A program made the position numbers and the translations under genes. This document shows positions 12,895-15,057 of a DNA stretch of 15,057 nt, in pieces. The notes beneath the pieces were generated by a model. The model was not told the origin of the DNA. It did not search any database and saw only the letters and a list, made by a program, of their open reading frames with translations. The DNA is from DASPKT01 sp035626475 (GTDB taxonomy: Bacteria > Pseudomonadota > Alphaproteobacteria > Azospirillales > Azospirillaceae). The stretch covers positions 1 through 15,057 of the forward strand of contig DASPNP010000018.1 in assembly GCA_035626475.1 (NCBI GenBank). Reading direction: 5' to 3'. Each line of letters begins with the position of its first letter. The stretch's first letter is position 1.

Positions 12895-14280
12895 ATGCTG
12901 ATCCTGGCGGCGGCGGTGGCGGTGTCCTTGTTCCTGGCGACGGTGGCCCGGCCCGCCGTCGGCGCCTACGCCTTCCTGCTGCTGAGCCCGCTGGTCGCCG
13001 GCATCGCGCGGGGCGAGCTGCTGCCGGCCGTGCGGCCCAACGAGCTTCTGCTGCTGCTGGTCGCGGCGGCGCTGCTCTGCCGGATGGTCCTGCTGATGCT
13101 CCAGGGCCGCCCGCTGCGCGCGCCGGTGTCCCGCATCGACGTTCTGCTGATCCTGCTGGCGACCGCGGCCTCGGTGCTGCCGCTGGCGCTGCTCCACGCG
13201 CGCGGCCAGCCGGTCACGGCCGACGACCTCTTCTACGCGCTGGTGCTGTGGAAATACTATCTGCTGTACCGGATCATCCGGGCCGCGGCCGACACCCCCC
13301 GGGCGGTCGCGACCTGCTGCCGCCTGGTCCTGCTGTCGGCCTGCGTCACCGCCACGGTCGGCATCCTGCAGGTGGCCGATTTGTTCGGCGTCGCCGGCTT
13401 CCTGCACCGGCACTACGACCAGCCCTTCGAGGGCCACACCGGCATCCTGACGGAGCGTGCCACCTCCACCGTCGGCTCAGCCTTCGGCTTCGCCGACGTG
13501 ATGATCATGAGCTTCGCGCTGGCCGTCATCCTGCTGGTCCGCGGGCGGGAGCGTCCCCTGGTCGCGCTGCCGGCGGCGGGGCTGTGCCTGGCCGGAGGCA
13601 TCGCGGCGGGTTCCTTCTCCGGCTATATCGGCCTCGCCGTCGCCATGGCCGCGCTGAGCATCCTGACCGGCCGCGCGTTGCGCCTGCTCCTGCCCATGGC
13701 CGCGGCCGCGCTCGTCTTCGCCGCCGCCCTGTGGCCGGTCGTCAGCGGCCGCCTCGCCGGCTTCTCCCGCAGCGACGGGGTGCCGCACAGCTGGACCGGC
13801 CGGTGGGAGAACCTGCAGCGCTTCTTCCTGCCGGAGCTCACCTCCGGCTTCAACTGGCTGCTCGGCGTCCGCCCGGCGCCGCGGCTGCCGGCGACCGAGA
13901 GCTGGCGCGACTGGATCTACATCGAGAGCGGCTATGTCTGGCTTCTGTGGATCGGCGGCCTGCCGCTGCTCGCCGCCTTCATCGCCTTCGCCCTGGGGGC
14001 CGGTTCCAGCCTCTGGGCCACAGCGCGCGCGCGGAACGACTCCGTCGGCGCGGCGGCGGCGGCCGGCTTCGTCGCCCTGTGCGTCATCACCGTCCTGATG
14101 CTGTTCGACCCGCACCTGACCGTGCGCGGGGCGGCCGACCTGTTCTTCCCGCTGCTGGCCCTGGCGATGGCGGACGCGCAGGGAGCATCCCGGAAGGCGA
14201 TCCGGAGGGAATCCTGGCCGGGCGCCCTGGCGCCGGCGGCCGGGACTTTCCAGCGCAGGCCGTACCGGGAATCTGGTTAA
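12895..14280 (+). CDS. Wzy / O-antigen ligase-like polytopic membrane protein
   Basis: This encodes 461 residues with about 11-12 predicted membrane helices (for example 1-17, 22-38, 48-69, 81-101, 140-160, 198-216, 221-256, 262-280, 346-366, 385-405, 413-426). A large periplasmic loop lies at about 284-345, containing 'GRWENLQRFF' and 'WRDWIYIESGY'. That topology, with a late big loop carrying Arg and a helix with 'GSFSGYIGL' (239-247), is that of the Wzy_C/O-antigen ligase superfamily. Primary sequence cannot separate polymerase from ligase. As the last gene of an EPS operon with a Wzc-type co-polymerase and a flippase, polymerase is the better guess. GGGGAG (12881-12886) lies 8 nt before the ATG at 12895, so the longer open frame upstream is not used. 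The hydrophilic, basic C-terminal tail (about 430-461) is unremarkable. No flippase-gene overlap; the gap is 4 nt. Confidence 0.85.
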   Translation: MLILAAAVAVSLFLATVARPAVGAYAFLLLSPLVAGIARGELLPAVRPNELLLLLVAAALLCRMVLLMLQGRPLRAPVSRIDVLLILLATAASVLPLALLHARGQPVTADDLFYALVLWKYYLLYRIIRAAADTPRAVATCCRLVLLSACVTATVGILQVADLFGVAGFLHRHYDQPFEGHTGILTERATSTVGSAFGFADVMIMSFALAVILLVRGRERPLVALPAAGLCLAGGIAAGSFSGYIGLAVAMAALSILTGRALRLLLPMAAAALVFAAALWPVVSGRLAGFSRSDGVPHSWTGRWENLQRFFLPELTSGFNWLLGVRPAPRLPATESWRDWIYIESGYVWLLWIGGLPLLAAFIAFALGAGSSLWATARARNDSVGAAAAAGFVALCVITVLMLFDPHLTVRGAADLFFPLLALAMADAQGASRKAIRRESWPGALAPAAGTFQRRPYRESG

Positions 14281-14404
14281 TAGAGCATCGAATTTCACGC
14301 CATTTTCCATTGATTCGTCCGCCACGACCGGCGCCGTCGCGGCAACCATTCATTTATTCAGTGAGTTCAGTACATCACCGTACCGTCTTTTCAGGCGAGA
14401 TAGA

Positions 14405-14439
14405 CTCACCGGGGACTCTGGTGAGAGCGCATTATTTTG
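14405..14439 (+). terminator. Candidate terminator of the rightward operon
   Basis: CTCACC (14405-14410) and GGTGAG (14420-14425) form a 6-bp stem with a 9-nt loop, followed after five bases by the T-rich ATTATTTTG. It lies 125 nt after the Wzy-like stop codon. The T-tract is interrupted and displaced from the stem, so it may be a weak or Rho-assisted end. Confidence 0.35.
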
Positions 14440-14466
14440 TCACGGCGCATCGCCCCGCAATAAAGA
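14437..14466 (+). promoter_or_regulatory. Weak candidate promoter for the second beta-helix gene
   Basis: TTGTCA (14437-14442) matches five of six bases of a sigma-70 -35 element. AATAAAGA follows 16-18 nt later (from 14459) as a poor -10. It sits in the AT-rich core about 180 nt upstream of the start codon. The -10 match is weak, so this is a suggestion only. Confidence 0.2.
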
Positions 14467-14561
14467 CTCTATTAATACTGAAAAGCCCACCTTCCGACAC
14501 AGCCCGCGGGATGGAGCGGCGTGTGCCGGACGAGGTCGGCGCCACGCACACTCTCTCCTGC

Positions 14562-14577
14562 CGGGTCGTGTGACCCG
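14562..14577 (+). other. Leader hairpin upstream of the beta-helix gene
   Basis: CGGGTC (14562-14567) and GACCCG (14572-14577) form a perfect 6-bp GC-rich stem closed by a GTGT loop. No T-run follows, so it is not a typical terminator. If transcribed, it would sit about 67 nt before the TTG start. Confidence 0.4.
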
Positions 14578-14643
14578 ACCGCCCTCGCCCGCCGCAGGAC
14601 ACACCTGGCGCGCGACCGGTCCAGTGAAGGTGGAGAGAGTCTC

Positions 14644-15057
14644 TTGGCAGTGTTCTACGTAGACAATTCGGTCTCGGCGTCGGGGAACGGCGCGTCCTGG
14701 TCGTCGGCCTGGAAGAGCTTCGCCGACATCGCCTGGTCCAGCCTGCGCCCCGGCGACACCCTCCTCCTCTCCGGCGGCACCTACCGCGAGACCCTCACCG
14801 TCGGCGCCAGCGGCGCGCCCGGCGCTCCCATCACCATCAAGGCCGCCACCGACCCCGGCCACAACGATCCCGTCATCATCGACGGCCAGAACAGCCGCAC
14901 CGCCGGCGTTATCCTCGCCGCCCGCGACCATGTCGAGGTCTCCCACCTGGACGTGCGCAACCACGCCGGTGCCGGCATCAGCGTCAAGGGCGCCACCGCC
15001 GGAATCGTCATCGCCCACAACGCGGTGCACTCCGGCGATCCCGGCGGCGGCAACGCC
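14644..15057 (+). CDS. Right-handed beta-helix protein, N-terminal fragment (TTG start)
   Basis: The frame runs open from the TTG at 14644 to the end of the window: 138 codons, with the 3' end missing. The protein begins 'AVFYVDNSVSASGNGASWSS' and continues through 'AWKSFADI', 'LRPGDTLLLSGGTYRETL', 'APITIKAA', 'PVIIDGQNS', 'HVEVSHLDVRN' and 'GIVIAHNAVH'. This is the standard opening of right-handed parallel beta-helix (pectate-lyase-fold) proteins, with successive short beta rungs. GGAG (14632-14635) lies 8 nt before the TTG; the GTG at 14650 is too far, and a GTG at 14521 would add a non-conserved basic leader. No signal peptide is visible, which would fit leaderless export such as type I secretion, but the C-terminus is not seen. 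The protein could bind, cleave or epimerise the polysaccharide made by the operons upstream; that is inference. Confidence 0.8.
   Translation, partial: MAVFYVDNSVSASGNGASWSSAWKSFADIAWSSLRPGDTLLLSGGTYRETLTVGASGAPGAPITIKAATDPGHNDPVIIDGQNSRTAGVILAARDHVEVSHLDVRNHAGAGISVKGATAGIVIAHNAVHSGDPGGGNA

Larger units (their letters stand above)
14281..14643. other. Intergenic region with AT-rich core and hairpins
   Basis: No gene is supported in these 363 bp; the frames of both neighbours are closed by repeated stops (for example TAA/TGA at 14461, 14473, 14479). The part at 14281-14490 is much richer in A/T than the flanking genes. It holds a terminator-like hairpin (14405-14425), TTCAGT repeated at 14357 and 14366, and a weak promoter candidate from 14437. 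The GC-rich part from 14490 to 14643 would be the leader of the beta-helix gene, with a strong 6-bp hairpin at 14562-14577. No mobile-element ends or tRNA are seen. Confidence 0.7.

Noticed and set aside
14405..14425. Strong intrinsic terminator
   Set aside because: The stem is real but the T-rich part is displaced by five bases and interrupted, so it is only listed as a low-confidence candidate.
1..15057. CRISPR array, tRNA/rRNA, insertion sequence, toxin-antitoxin or phage-defence system
   Set aside because: I saw no spaced repeat array, no tRNA-like or rRNA sequence, no transposase or terminal inverted repeats and no defence-type domains. All main genes fit polysaccharide synthesis.

Overview
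The window is an exopolysaccharide (EPS) or capsule synthesis locus from a high-GC Gram-negative bacterium. The strong G/C bias at third codon positions, the very alanine/arginine-rich shadow frames and the protein families suggest an alphaproteobacterium, perhaps of the Rhodospirillales/Azospirillum type. That placement is inference; there is no rRNA or other marker gene to fix it. I see no tRNA, rRNA, CRISPR array, insertion sequence or phage gene.

Layout. Positions 1-208 are the 3' end of a secreted-type beta-helix protein gene on the + strand. A leftward operon (5715 down to 211) holds, in transcription order: a Wzc/ExoP-type polysaccharide co-polymerase fused to a BY-kinase; a WbpA-type UDP-N-acetylhexosamine 6-dehydrogenase; a FemAB-like GNAT acyltransferase; and a small SAM-dependent methyltransferase. 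A control region of about 500 bp (5716-6216) with an AT-rich core, a perfect 12-bp palindrome and several hairpins separates it from a rightward operon (6217-14280). That operon encodes: a Gfo/Idh/MocA oxidoreductase (WbpB-like); a DegT-family sugar aminotransferase (WbpE-like); a short ExoY/PglC-type undecaprenyl-phosphate sugar phosphotransferase; a fused Alg14-Alg13 glycosyltransferase; a second FemAB-like acyltransferase; a MurJ/MviN-fold flippase (probable Wzx role); and a Wzy/O-antigen-ligase-like polytopic membrane protein. After a 363-bp intergenic region a second beta-helix gene starts from a TTG codon at 14644 and runs off the window.

How the genes fit together. The 6-dehydrogenase, 3-dehydrogenase and aminotransferase correspond to the first three steps of the WbpA-WbpB-WbpE route from UDP-GlcNAc towards a 2-acetamido-3-amino-glucuronic acid nucleotide. 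The usual WbpD N-acetyltransferase is absent, while two FemAB/GNAT proteins are present, so the 3-amino group may carry an unusual acyl or aminoacyl group. The sugar phosphotransferase would start the lipid-linked unit and the Alg14-13 enzyme extend it. The MurJ-like protein would flip it, the Wzy-like protein polymerise it and the Wzc-like kinase control chain length and export. No outer-membrane OPX/Wza protein, tyrosine phosphatase or further glycosyltransferase lies in the window. The flanking beta-helix proteins may modify or cleave the polymer.

The most unusual sequence features are a 15-bp tandem repeat that triplicates the start codon at the glycosyltransferase/acyltransferase junction (10149-10191), a stem in the kinase-gene leader that pairs fully only as leftward RNA, and a divergent-promoter palindrome.
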